This document shows positions 17,513 to 26,506 of a stretch of 47,696 nt of DNA, in pieces (the first letter of the stretch is position 1; each line of letters starts with the position of its first letter). The notes beneath the pieces were generated by a model. It saw nothing but the letters and a program-made list of their open reading frames with translations. It was not told the DNA's origin and ran no database searches. Position numbers and translations under genes: made by a program. Source of the DNA: Verrucomicrobiota bacterium (lineage in GTDB: Bacteria; Chlamydiota; Chlamydiia; Chlamydiales; JAEYWL01); assembly GCA_023428915.1 (NCBI GenBank), contig JAEYWL010000009.1:1-47696 (forward strand), read 5' to 3'.

Positions 17513-20500
17513 ATGATGCGAATTACATCCAAAAATCTTCTCGGTAAACTCGGAGTGGCAGTCGGTGTCCCTCTAGCTCTGCTATGCATTTCACAAACAA
17601 ATTTAATCGATCTGCAAATCAGAAACAGTAAACTATTTTCCCGCACCAAGGATGTTTCGCTTAAAGGCAATTCGATTTTTTCTACAGATTTAAGGTCTAT
17701 CCCCATTAATCATTCACTAGACAATATCAGCTTTGCAAAATATGACTTGATTATCCCTCCTGAGAATTACTCTATTGTCTTTGACAATACCCTGCCATTG
17801 CCAGTCGATGAATATATAGATTCCTACAAAGAACAGACTTACTTTGCCTCATCGGATGAAACTGACAACTACCTCATCACAGCCTTTAATGTACCCAACG
17901 AAAGCCCGCAGCTAGCGGCTGAAGCAGAAACTGAAAAAACTGCACCTCAATTAACCTATCCGGAAATCGAAAGGACATTAGTTACTGCAGAGTCTATAAA
18001 ACGCCCGGAGGCCATTGCTCAAACACAAATAACAATCAGCGATTCTGTGCAGCCGGCACATTCCACTGCCCCGCATCAGGAAGGGTTAATTGCCGCCGCC
18101 GACATGCAAGATTTTGTACCAGTTGCCACCCCTGACCAATCGGCAGTAGATGCCCTATTAAATACAGCTCCCGCAAAACCTGTTGTGGAACCAGGCCGCA
18201 CTGTTCCAAAATTGCAAAGGGCCCCTCAACAAGCACCGGCTCCGGCAATGCCTTCAAACAGGGCAGAAAGCCAACTCCCCTCAGAAACTGCACTTCCACC
18301 GGCTAATCCTAATCTATACTTAGACGACACTTCAGCCGATACACCTCAAACACCCCAGCAAGACTACACACCGTCAATCTTGCAAACACCAGCCCCTATT
18401 CAAGATGGCCCCTCTGTACAAGATGTCAATGATGCTGAAGCTGACCTGTTAAACGAAAAGCCTGATACGCAAAATCAAAGCCCTGCTGACACACAACAGG
18501 CATTCCCGGAACAGCCTGAGCCAACTGAATTGCCAAGCATCCAAACTCCTGCTGCACCGGCTACTCAGCCTGCAATTAGAAGCTTAACTCCTCCCCCTAG
18601 CCAAACCCAGCCAACAGCTCCCGTTGCTGCGCCTGCTGCCCAGCCGGCAGCCCAGCCAGCAGTGCCAGTTATCCCGACACCGCCTTCAACACAATCTTAT
18701 CCGACAATTATAACACCCGACACTTCACCGGAAACGCTCCAAATGCCGGCGCAAAACTTTGAAACTCCTGCCGTGCCAAACCAGGAAGAAGCGTATTTAA
18801 TCCGCTTTAACAATATCAGCATTATCGAATTCCTTAACTTCATCAGCAGCATCACCAAAAAGAACTTTATTTTTAATGAAGAAGACCTGGGCTTCAATGT
18901 TACAATCGTGTCCAATGAGCTGACTACCATCAGCAATATTATGACTGCCCTGCTGCAAGAGCTAAGAATCCATGGCCTTTCCCTCATGGAGATTGATAAT
19001 AACCTAATTATCCATAGCAATCCTTCAGTGAATAACCCTCCTGTACTCCAAACAGGCGACACACGCCCAAGAGATGCGGATCTGGTGACAAGAGTCTTTA
19101 GGCTCTCTAACACCTCTCCAGCAAAAATGGCGGAGGTGGTCAGGCCATTGCTCTCAAGCTTGGCGCTGCTTTCTGCTATGCCTGAGATGGGCAGTTTGGT
19201 CGTTACAGATCTCGCAAGCAACGTAGACAGGATAGCCGATTTGATCCGCGACCTGGACTCCCAGCAAATGGGACTGGAGATCGGGCAGTATATTTTAACA
19301 AACACCTCTCTGCATACAGCTGTAAATATTGTGGGACAAATTCTCACGCCGATCGCGCAAGGCAAGGTGCTGGTCATCATTCCAGATGCCGGTACTAATA
19401 GCATATTTGTTGTTTCCTCTCAACCTATCGTCCAAAAAGCTATCGATATCCTCTCTGAAATCGATATCGCAAGGGAAGCCCCGGAGTATGCCAACGAAAA
19501 CGCTATCGATTTTTATACATCTAATGCCAACACCTCCCTGCCGCCGGAAGATCAAGCCTTATATGAGGAACTTGGCCTGGAGGAAAGCGCCGAGTACCTT
19601 TCTCCGGAAGAGCGTGCAGAAGCCGAAGCCTTAAGGCAGTCCATTATTCGCCAAGGCGGGGCCGAGGCCCTTGCCCGTGCAAGGCTGCGTTCCAGAAGTG
19701 CTTACGAAAGGATTAAGTATTACATCTACCCGCTATGCTATCGCCCGGGAGACCATGTATTGGACGGCATGATTAAAGTTGCAGAAAGCTTGCAAGGCTC
19801 TGATTTACGCCGCACCAACTTAAGAAATGACACCCTGATCGCTACTCTGTATAATGCCCAGTGGCTGGAAGATTCTAACTCTATCGTTGTCAGCGGTACA
19901 GTAGAGTCGATTGAAGCTGCACGCAGAATCATAGAGCAGATTGACGTTCCTGTACGCCAAGTATTTATCGAAATGCTCATTTTAGACACCACCGTCTCAG
20001 ACTCCTTAAACTACGGTGTGGATTGGGCCACTAGCTTTAGCAACCCAAGCAGCGCGGGTGCGGAAGGCTTCCTCTCAACAGGATCTCCCCTGCCTAACAT
20101 TTTGTCTAACGTTACACCTGGCAATGTTGTAAACCCATTAGCGCCGGTAACTACTTCAACAGGCGTAGCCACTAACGGCTTATTGCAAGGCGGTACTTTT
20201 AGCTTAGGCGTTATCGGCCTAAATATTATTCACAATGGTATTTCCTATGGAAACCTGGGCGCCCTAATCACAGCCCTGCACTCTGACACCAGAGTAAATG
20301 TGATCATGAACCCTAAAATTATTGTTGAAGAGAACACAACAGCTGAACTATTCGTCGGTTTGAACACGCAGTTTCAAACCCAATCGATAGCCAACAACTT
20401 GGGCACCATCCTAACAAGCAACGTTGAATATCGCGACGTCGGCTCTACCTTAAAAATCACGCCGTTTATTACTTGCGGCAATATCATCACCATGGATATC

Positions 20501-20989
20501 CAGCAAGAATTGACAAGTGAAGTCAATGGCAGCCAGCTAGCAGGCGGCGGCGCTTCCGGTTCAACCGGCAGCAGCACCGGTACCGCTGTTTCAACTACAG
20601 CTTCAAGCACGACCCTCAGCCCGACAACCAGAAAAGCCAAGACTACTACCCGCGTGCATGTTCCTGATAACTACTTTGTGATTATCAGCGGCATGATCCA
20701 GGACCAAGACACTTACGTACGCAACCAGGTACCGTGCCTTGGCGGGGCTCCCCTGCTTGGCGCTTTCTTCAGCCAGAAAAAACATCAGGATGAAAAGCGC
20801 AACCTAATGATCTTCATCAATCCGCATATCATTAACACTCCTTGCGACATCAACCACTTGACCAAACGCCAGCAAGATATTTTCAAGGAAAAGAACCTTG
20901 TGCCGAAGCGTTGGCAGCGTGAAGTGGATGAGGCCCTTGATTGGATGAACGTAAAACCTAACTTCGATCCGGAATACCAACGTTGGTAG
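17513..20989 (+). CDS. cdsC: T3SS outer-membrane secretin CdsC (SctC)
   Basis: Forms the outer-membrane ring. It has 1158 residues, long for the family. An N-terminal signal/anchor helix lies at about 10-30. A long Pro/Gln/Ala-rich linker runs from about 110 to 425. Periplasmic N-domains cover about 428-800 (FNNISIIEFLNFISSITKKN; repeated DLASNVDRIADLIRDLD-type N1/N3 modules, interrupted by a Glu/Ala-rich insert near 665-725). The beta-barrel secretin domain lies at about 805-1110, with RQVFIEMLILDTTVSDSLNYG at its start and the conserved VPCLGGAPLLGAFF lip motif near 1071. The start is an ATGATG with a weak ribosome site; a 173-base gap after pkn5 contains a TAATTATATAATTA palindrome but no clear promoter. 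It closes the T3SS cluster. Confidence 0.94.
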   Translation: MMRITSKNLLGKLGVAVGVPLALLCISQTNLIDLQIRNSKLFSRTKDVSLKGNSIFSTDLRSIPINHSLDNISFAKYDLIIPPENYSIVFDNTLPLPVDEYIDSYKEQTYFASSDETDNYLITAFNVPNESPQLAAEAETEKTAPQLTYPEIERTLVTAESIKRPEAIAQTQITISDSVQPAHSTAPHQEGLIAAADMQDFVPVATPDQSAVDALLNTAPAKPVVEPGRTVPKLQRAPQQAPAPAMPSNRAESQLPSETALPPANPNLYLDDTSADTPQTPQQDYTPSILQTPAPIQDGPSVQDVNDAEADLLNEKPDTQNQSPADTQQAFPEQPEPTELPSIQTPAAPATQPAIRSLTPPPSQTQPTAPVAAPAAQPAAQPAVPVIPTPPSTQSYPTIITPDTSPETLQMPAQNFETPAVPNQEEAYLIRFNNISIIEFLNFISSITKKNFIFNEEDLGFNVTIVSNELTTISNIMTALLQELRIHGLSLMEIDNNLIIHSNPSVNNPPVLQTGDTRPRDADLVTRVFRLSNTSPAKMAEVVRPLLSSLALLSAMPEMGSLVVTDLASNVDRIADLIRDLDSQQMGLEIGQYILTNTSLHTAVNIVGQILTPIAQGKVLVIIPDAGTNSIFVVSSQPIVQKAIDILSEIDIAREAPEYANENAIDFYTSNANTSLPPEDQALYEELGLEESAEYLSPEERAEAEALRQSIIRQGGAEALARARLRSRSAYERIKYYIYPLCYRPGDHVLDGMIKVAESLQGSDLRRTNLRNDTLIATLYNAQWLEDSNSIVVSGTVESIEAARRIIEQIDVPVRQVFIEMLILDTTVSDSLNYGVDWATSFSNPSSAGAEGFLSTGSPLPNILSNVTPGNVVNPLAPVTTSTGVATNGLLQGGTFSLGVIGLNIIHNGISYGNLGALITALHSDTRVNVIMNPKIIVEENTTAELFVGLNTQFQTQSIANNLGTILTSNVEYRDVGSTLKITPFITCGNIITMDIQQELTSEVNGSQLAGGGASGSTGSSTGTAVSTTASSTTLSPTTRKAKTTTRVHVPDNYFVIISGMIQDQDTYVRNQVPCLGGAPLLGAFFSQKKHQDEKRNLMIFINPHIINTPCDINHLTKRQQDIFKEKNLVPKRWQREVDEALDWMNVKPNFDPEYQRW

Positions 20990-21020
20990 GAATACACCTA
21001 CAGGCATATAGAGCAGTCGA

Positions 21021-21986
21021 ATGAACCTGACCAGAACTTCTTCCTCAACTGTGCTATTTGCCTGCATGCTCCTTTTACTGGGCAGCTGCCACCCTAAATC
21101 CTGCATAATAGAGCCGTGCATCACTTACTGCCCAAGCGAATCTTTAATTCAAAAATTGCCCGGCTGCTTTCCTGACTTAACCCCTCGTGAAAAACAAAGC
21201 GATTGGGGCAAAGAACTCATGATGGGCGAAGAGTTTGCCAAAGAAGCGGATTTATACCGCGCCATCACCTGCTTTAAACGGGCCTTTCTTTTAATTCCTA
21301 AAAGGGAAACAGACAGGCGCAATCAAATCCTTTACGACATCATGTTCGCCTACTACTTAGGCGGACGTTTAGAAGAAGCTGTGGCGGTATTTGAAGAAAA
21401 CACACTGGCGGCTTTACCGCCATGCTTTCCTGCTTACCGCGAAATGACTTTGATGATGTATGATTGCTACAGTCAACTTGAACAATATGAGAAAGCTGAC
21501 TCCATTTTGAATTACATTGAAAAGCATGAGCCGGAAGCCAAAGAAGACCTCGTGCTCGAAACTGCGATTTTAGAAGGCAACCTGGGCGAGGTGGAGTTCC
21601 TCGCAGCCAACCATCGCAATAGCTGCGAAGTTTCCGGCTGGCTCGAAGACTACCATCGCGATGCCCTATCAGTCCGAAAAGCGCAAACCCTAAATGCCCT
21701 CTTGCCTGGAGCCGGTTATTACTATGCAGGGCAAAAACAGGCCGCTCTGACCTCACTGATCATCAATGCCCTTTTTAGCTGGGCTAGCTATGAATTTTTC
21801 CATCATGGCTATATAGCAGCCGGCTTGATTACAGCTAGCTTAGAGTGGGGTTGGTATATGGGCGGAATTAATGGTGCAGGCTTGGCAGCCAAAGAATACA
21901 ATGAAAGCCTCTATAACCAATATGCCAAAGAAGCCATGATCCAGTATAAACTTTTCCCCATATTGATGTTTGAATGCGCCTTTTAA
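21021..21986 (+). CDS. TPR lipoprotein with C-terminal membrane segment, partner of YidD-like protein
   Basis: A 321-residue exported protein. The N-terminal signal peptide ends in a lipobox-like LLGSC (cysteine near 23), predicting lipidation. Residues 60-200 have TPR-like helix pairs (AKEADLYRAITCFKRAFLL; YYLGGRLEEAVAVFEEN; LEQYEKADSILNYIEKHE). The C-terminal 100 residues begin with LNALLPGAGYYYAGQKQAAL, a motif seen in small membrane-anchored proteins of the TM2/DUF5683 type, followed by two hydrophobic segments. It starts 31 bases after cdsC and overlaps the next gene by 13 bases, so the two are translationally coupled. A role in envelope assembly is plausible, but the specific function is unknown. 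Confidence 0.72.
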   Translation: MNLTRTSSSTVLFACMLLLLGSCHPKSCIIEPCITYCPSESLIQKLPGCFPDLTPREKQSDWGKELMMGEEFAKEADLYRAITCFKRAFLLIPKRETDRRNQILYDIMFAYYLGGRLEEAVAVFEENTLAALPPCFPAYREMTLMMYDCYSQLEQYEKADSILNYIEKHEPEAKEDLVLETAILEGNLGEVEFLAANHRNSCEVSGWLEDYHRDALSVRKAQTLNALLPGAGYYYAGQKQAALTSLIINALFSWASYEFFHHGYIAAGLITASLEWGWYMGGINGAGLAAKEYNESLYNQYAKEAMIQYKLFPILMFECAF

Positions 21987-22345
21987 TCTATATTGTTCTT
22001 ACCCCAGCTGTTTTGCTGGCAGATCCCTGGGGCAAAGATGCTTGCCTGGTCTATTGGAAACCGGCGCCGCGCGCATGCCCGGCTGTAATTGAAGAATCCC
22101 CTTTCGCTAGCTTTGGCGAGACCTGCATCCGTTTCCACCAGGAAGTCATTTCGCCGGCTGATGGCCCCAGAAGCCATTTTAAACCCAGCAGTTCCCAATA
22201 TACCCGCGAAGCCATGCGCCGCTACGGTTTTTACTGGGGTTGGATTTTAGGCTGCGACCGCCTGATGCGCGAAAATGATGAGGAGTGGATTTACCCCACT
22301 ATGGAAACCCGCCAGGGCACCATGAAAATAGACCCCGTTCCTTGA
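21974..22345 (+). CDS. Exported YidD-like (membrane protein insertion efficiency factor) protein
   Basis: A 123-residue protein. Residues 1-16 form a signal peptide (ending near LLADP). Residues about 48-100 match the YidD pattern: FHQEVISPADGPRSHFKPSSS, YTREAMRRYGFYWGWILGCDRLMR. The usual YidD form is I(S)P..G..C+F.P(S/T)CS.YA..A....G...G..L...R. Of the YidD cysteines only the one in the GCDRL stretch is kept; the central C+F/TCS cysteines are replaced by H and S. Classical YidD is a cytoplasmic membrane-associated protein, so a cleavable signal is unusual. It overlaps the lipoprotein gene upstream. The 22346-22504 gap to the convergent sulP gene shows only a weak AGCCT/AGGCT stem. Confidence 0.7.
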   Translation: MRLLIYIVLTPAVLLADPWGKDACLVYWKPAPRACPAVIEESPFASFGETCIRFHQEVISPADGPRSHFKPSSSQYTREAMRRYGFYWGWILGCDRLMRENDEEWIYPTMETRQGTMKIDPVP

Positions 22346-22504
22346 AAGGCAAAAAATTAAAGCCTTAACTTAGGCTCTTAAAAAGACTTAATAGACTAAG
22401 CGCCAGACTCTTAATTAGTTTTCTTTGACATTAATCAATTTTTTTTGCGATTGTCCCTAATGTCTATGGTGTCGTTAAGGTCTATTGTCCCTTTAAACGC
22501 TTGA

Positions 22505-24346
22505 TTATGAAATCGTCTCTTCGGTGGTCTCAATTTGCCCGACCGCTTGTCTTTCCTCTTGTTTGAGGAGCTCTTTAGCGCGCAGGAGGGCTTTTTGCAG
22601 GGAGTAATTGGGGTATGTATCGTCTAAGATAAAGAGATTGTTCTTGCCGATCTCTGCCACGATACCGGAGTTGCACATGACCCGCCAGCTTTGCATAGTA
22701 AGACCGCAGGCTAATAAGAAGCGGCCGGAACCGCGCAAGTAATCATTTAGCTGCTTTAGGGCCAAACAAGCAGTGGCATCAAGGTCTCGCGCATTTTTTA
22801 GACGCAAAATGATTATTTTAGTGCTTTGGTCATCTTCAGCAAACGATTTCAACATAGTTTGGAAGAGGTCAGCCGCCCCAAAAAACAGCTCGCCGTGAAC
22901 ATTAATTACCCGAATGGCCTTATGCTCTTTGCGCTCTGTCTGACTGATAATAGCCAGCTTGCCTGAAGAGTCATAGGTGCACTCCACCAGATGCGGCACG
23001 GCTGCTTTTTTTAAATAAAGAGAAATTGAAATAATAATGCCGATGTAAAAGGCCACGTCTAAACTGAAGAACAAGCACGAAACAAAAGTAGCTATCAGCA
23101 CAAAAGCATCTGAGCGGGTGGCTTTAAGGCATAGAAAAAATTGTTTGGCATTGATGATATTTGCTGAAATTACTAGCAGAATAGCAGCCAAGGAAGGCAA
23201 CGGCGTCCGCAATACAAAATAGCCGAGCAAAATGACGGCTATCGCTACATACATGCCGCTAAAAATAGCTGCTAAACGGGTCTTGCCGCCCGTTTCCAAT
23301 AACAGTGTACTGCGCGAGGGGCTTCCGGCGCAAGGCAAGCCGGAAACAATCGAGGAGGCCAGATTGCCCAGCCCTAAACCAAAAATCTCCTGGTTCACCG
23401 ACAGCCTTTGGCCTGTAACCGCAGCCATTGACTTGGCAACCGATGTGGTTTCTAAAATGCCTAATAAGGCGATCGCAAAAGCAATGGGCAGCATTTGGTT
23501 TAATATGGTGCTGCTGAAGAAAGGGAAGCGGAATTTGGGAAAAATTCCCGGCATTTCTCCAGCATCCCCCACCAAAGTCACATGGCCAACCTCATTTTTT
23601 GTTACGTAGTTCAGTATCCCTGATTCTGAGTAACTGGAGAGGCCAAGTAAATGGACGGCCAGGCCGGCAATGATCAACATGATGACAGCGTTAGGCATAC
23701 GGGGAATTGTCTTGCGCAATAATACCAGCAAAAGCAAGCTGCCGAGCCCAATAAGCGCCGTTGGCCAATGGATTAAGTGCAAATGGGAAATAATGAAAAG
23801 CGTGCGATCGTAAAGTGAATCCAGGTTTTCGATCATCGGTATGCCAAAAAAGACAAACAGCTGGCTTACAGCTAAAGCTAAAGCTGTACCTGCCAAATAT
23901 CCCGCCACTACTGAATGGCTGACAAATTGCGTCAAGCGCCCCAACTTGAAAAAACCCGCCAATACTTGCAGGGCACCCACAATAAAAGAGAGCTGGGCGA
24001 CAATTTGGATGGCTAAAAACTCCCTATCTACCGGGCTGATGTCCCGGTAATACTTTTGGATGATTTCAGCAGTGCCATATTGAACCAGGATAGCAATAGC
24101 ATTGTTTGGCCCCACCACTAGACTACGCGAAGAACCGGAAAGAGCCCCCATTATGGTAGCAAAAATTGCGGCAAATAAGCCGCATGACAATGGCAATCCG
24201 GCTACAAGGGCATAAGCCATTCCTTGCGGAATGGAAACAAGCGCCACCGCTAAGCCGGCGATTAAATCACCCTTTAAACTGCTAATAGAATACCCTTTGA
24301 GATCGTTTTTTAACGGCTCAAGAGAGATATCATCGTATTTTTGCAT
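22505..24346 (-). CDS. SulP/SLC26-family inorganic anion transporter with STAS domain
   Basis: An inner-membrane anion transporter of the SLC26/SulP family (sulfate, bicarbonate or dicarboxylate; substrate not readable from sequence). Starting at ATG 24346 it has 613 residues; the frame extends to a TTG at 24400, and neither has a good ribosome site. Twelve to fourteen hydrophobic helices fill residues about 20-430, including the GLAVALVSIPQGMAYALVAGLP and GLFAAIFATIMGALSGSSRSLVVGPNNA signatures near the N-terminus. A cytoplasmic STAS domain follows at about 455-580 (IRVINVHGELFFGAADLFQ; IIILRLKNARDLDATACLALKQL). It lies 82 bases from the start of the protease gene, same strand, so they may be co-transcribed. 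Confidence 0.93.
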   Translation of the reverse strand: MQKYDDISLEPLKNDLKGYSISSLKGDLIAGLAVALVSIPQGMAYALVAGLPLSCGLFAAIFATIMGALSGSSRSLVVGPNNAIAILVQYGTAEIIQKYYRDISPVDREFLAIQIVAQLSFIVGALQVLAGFFKLGRLTQFVSHSVVAGYLAGTALALAVSQLFVFFGIPMIENLDSLYDRTLFIISHLHLIHWPTALIGLGSLLLLVLLRKTIPRMPNAVIMLIIAGLAVHLLGLSSYSESGILNYVTKNEVGHVTLVGDAGEMPGIFPKFRFPFFSSTILNQMLPIAFAIALLGILETTSVAKSMAAVTGQRLSVNQEIFGLGLGNLASSIVSGLPCAGSPSRSTLLLETGGKTRLAAIFSGMYVAIAVILLGYFVLRTPLPSLAAILLVISANIINAKQFFLCLKATRSDAFVLIATFVSCLFFSLDVAFYIGIIISISLYLKKAAVPHLVECTYDSSGKLAIISQTERKEHKAIRVINVHGELFFGAADLFQTMLKSFAEDDQSTKIIILRLKNARDLDATACLALKQLNDYLRGSGRFLLACGLTMQSWRVMCNSGIVAEIGKNNLFILDDTYPNYSLQKALLRAKELLKQEERQAVGQIETTEETIS

Positions 24347-24428
24347 AATAAAATAATCATGAGGGAGCGAATATACTCCGCTGCAATTATGGTCTTTCAA
24401 ATGAGTTATTTGGAAGACAATTCAGCTA

Positions 24429-26414
24429 TTATCGAAGTTTAGACTGTAATTGCGCTGCATAAAATTTTGTCATCGCATTCGGATATTTTTCATAAGCGGC
24501 CTCAAGCGCGCCTTCTATATTCAATAAACCGCAGCCAAACACGCGCCGCGAAGCTGCCACAATATTTTTAGGAAAATGGCATAACTCTTGACGTTCGATC
24601 AGCCTGGCTTTGCCATTAACAATCACAATCGGGCTAGCTCCTTCGAGTAGGCAATCTTTGATTTGCAAAGGCTTAAGGCCTATGCCTTCCAAAATTGCAG
24701 CGGCTGCGGAGACAAGGGGCGCAGATAGAGAAGTACCCGATGCCGTAGCATAATCTGCATGATTGCTGGCAATAGTCAGATGAGAACCCAAACAACAAAG
24801 GGCTGATTCTCCAAAATTCCCAGGCTGATTGCTGGAAGGGTGAAGAAATACGGTATGGTCGCTGGCCACCTTTTCCAGATTTCCTACAATAATGCTATAG
24901 GATTTTATGCTTGCATTTTGCAAAAACGCAAATTTGTAGGCGGAATTTTTTGAAATATCCACTCCTGCTGGAGGCACTCCTATTCCATTCCCCAAAGCAA
25001 ACACTAAAAGCTTTCCATAGGGTGAACTTTGCAACATTTCCTCTATCTTGCTCTCCCAAGAATTATATTCTATTGGGACGCCAGCAGGTAAATCCTCAGA
25101 CGTATTAAACGTGAGGCTTATATTAATAATGCTAGGTTTAAATGAAGAAGAAATGTTTTCCAAAACATCAATTGAAACGACTTGAGCTTGCAGGGCAAGC
25201 CCCCCCAGAAAATTTCTAGCCCTATTGGGCAAGCCGGCAATCAATGAAGCAACTGCAGTAGCATGATTTCCTTTAGCACTCCTGCTTTCCAGCGGTTTTA
25301 GTGTATTTTTAGGCATAGCTGCCTTTAGGCTCTTATGCGCAATCACATATCCAATATCGTAAATGGCTACAGCCGCTCCTGATCCACGCAAGGCTTCAGG
25401 AGGAATATGCCTATAACCATTGGCCCATATTTTTCCTGCATTGGAGCAGGATAAATAAGAGAGGGTTGTTTTATTTTCAAAGCTTGGCCAAAAGTTAATC
25501 ACATAATTATAAATTTTTAATTTTTTGATGTAGGAAGTTTGCAATCCAACTTGAATTGTTTCCAAAATGCCTTTAGCTTCAAAAGCAAGAAACGGAGAAT
25601 TGAGCAAACTTTCTACAGACTCATACACTCGGCCTAACTTATTCATTGCATCAGCGGAATAATACAAGGCATTAAAGGCATCGAGAGGCAACCTGCGAAA
25701 ACTCCATTCGGTAGTACCGGGTATTTCCCTTTGTTTACTCTTTTTAAGTTTTGCTGTTAAAAACGCAATGGCATGCTCTAAAGGAGCAAGGCTTTCCCCA
25801 TCTTCCATCATATCGAAAATAGCCTTCTGCAGCGTCAAGGTTTGAATTTGACTTTCTAAAGCAGCTATTTTTTGTTTTTGATAAGGCAATTTATCGGGCA
25901 GCGGAAGCTGCTCCCGTACTGTAGCTAACTGTGCAGGAAGAGGCCGGGGAAGATAATACGGGCTCATTATGTTGCGGTACTCATGCAGGATACCCTCGTG
26001 CTTGCGAATTTTTTTTTGAAAATAAGCATGTATTGCCAAGGCATCCGGATTAGGCGGCATTTTCCTATTAAACATTTGCAATGAGACTTTGGCAAACTCC
26101 TTATAGATTTTTAGCCTTTTGGGAAACTCAAAGAAGTACTGGTAAAATACTGCAGGCGTTTTGCTCATTTGCCCTGTAATTCTTCCCCGTTTACAGATTA
26201 TTTTACACCAGAAGTACTTGTGCAATTTAAGCAGCAATTGCTCGTCGGAAATTGAAGGAAAGCTTTTTTCCCGCAAAACTTTTTCTACAATGGCAATTAA
26301 ATAGCCGTAGCGATTGAGTTTGATTTGGGCAAGCTGAAAAGACTGTTTAAAGCCATCTTCTGGTACAGCCCAATCGCTTTTGGAAGAGAAAGGGGTTACA
26401 CAGCTATTTAACAT
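24429..26414 (-). CDS. Subtilisin-like serine protease (peptidase S8) with long N-terminal extension
   Basis: A 661-residue protein. The subtilase domain is C-terminal (about 345-640), with Asp353 in AIYDIGY, His384 in KGNHATAVAS, oxyanion Asn476 in ALGNGIG and nucleophile Ser562 in ASGTSLSAPL. All triad residues are present, although the His motif departs from the common GHGTHVA. Residues 1-340 are helical and charged with no recognised domain. No signal peptide is evident. Environmental chlamydiae encode several subtilases that could serve as host-directed enzymes; whether this one is exported through the nearby T3SS is unknown. It is divergent from der, with a palindromic shared promoter region between them. 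Confidence 0.88.
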   Translation of the reverse strand: MLNSCVTPFSSKSDWAVPEDGFKQSFQLAQIKLNRYGYLIAIVEKVLREKSFPSISDEQLLLKLHKYFWCKIICKRGRITGQMSKTPAVFYQYFFEFPKRLKIYKEFAKVSLQMFNRKMPPNPDALAIHAYFQKKIRKHEGILHEYRNIMSPYYLPRPLPAQLATVREQLPLPDKLPYQKQKIAALESQIQTLTLQKAIFDMMEDGESLAPLEHAIAFLTAKLKKSKQREIPGTTEWSFRRLPLDAFNALYYSADAMNKLGRVYESVESLLNSPFLAFEAKGILETIQVGLQTSYIKKLKIYNYVINFWPSFENKTTLSYLSCSNAGKIWANGYRHIPPEALRGSGAAVAIYDIGYVIAHKSLKAAMPKNTLKPLESRSAKGNHATAVASLIAGLPNRARNFLGGLALQAQVVSIDVLENISSSFKPSIINISLTFNTSEDLPAGVPIEYNSWESKIEEMLQSSPYGKLLVFALGNGIGVPPAGVDISKNSAYKFAFLQNASIKSYSIIVGNLEKVASDHTVFLHPSSNQPGNFGESALCCLGSHLTIASNHADYATASGTSLSAPLVSAAAAILEGIGLKPLQIKDCLLEGASPIVIVNGKARLIERQELCHFPKNIVAASRRVFGCGLLNIEGALEAAYEKYPNAMTKFYAAQLQSKLR

Positions 26415-26451
26415 GGTTTCACTGCCAACGGCTTAATGATTTACCCTCTGT

Positions 26452-26485
26452 TTTAGTTTATCTTTATATAAACTAAAGGTATAAT
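26452..26485. promoter_or_regulatory. Inverted repeat and -10 box between the subtilase gene and der
   Basis: TTTAGTTTAT (26452-26461) and ATAAACTAAA (26468-26477) are a perfect 10-bp inverted repeat with a 6-base spacer. TATAAT follows at 26480-26485, 22 bases before the der ATG. The palindrome sits where a promoter spacer would be, so it may be an operator for either gene. It is AT-rich, so chance is not excluded. Confidence 0.45.
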
Positions 26486-26506
26486 AATTGCAAAATTTGA
26501 GGAACT

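Noticed and set aside
18100..18790. Tandem DNA repeats in the cdsC linker
   Set aside because: Pro/Gln/Ala low complexity without a regular DNA period; normal for a secretin linker.
18697..19404. 235-codon minus-strand ORF
   Set aside because: Antisense shadow of cdsC; low-complexity Ser/Leu-rich translation.
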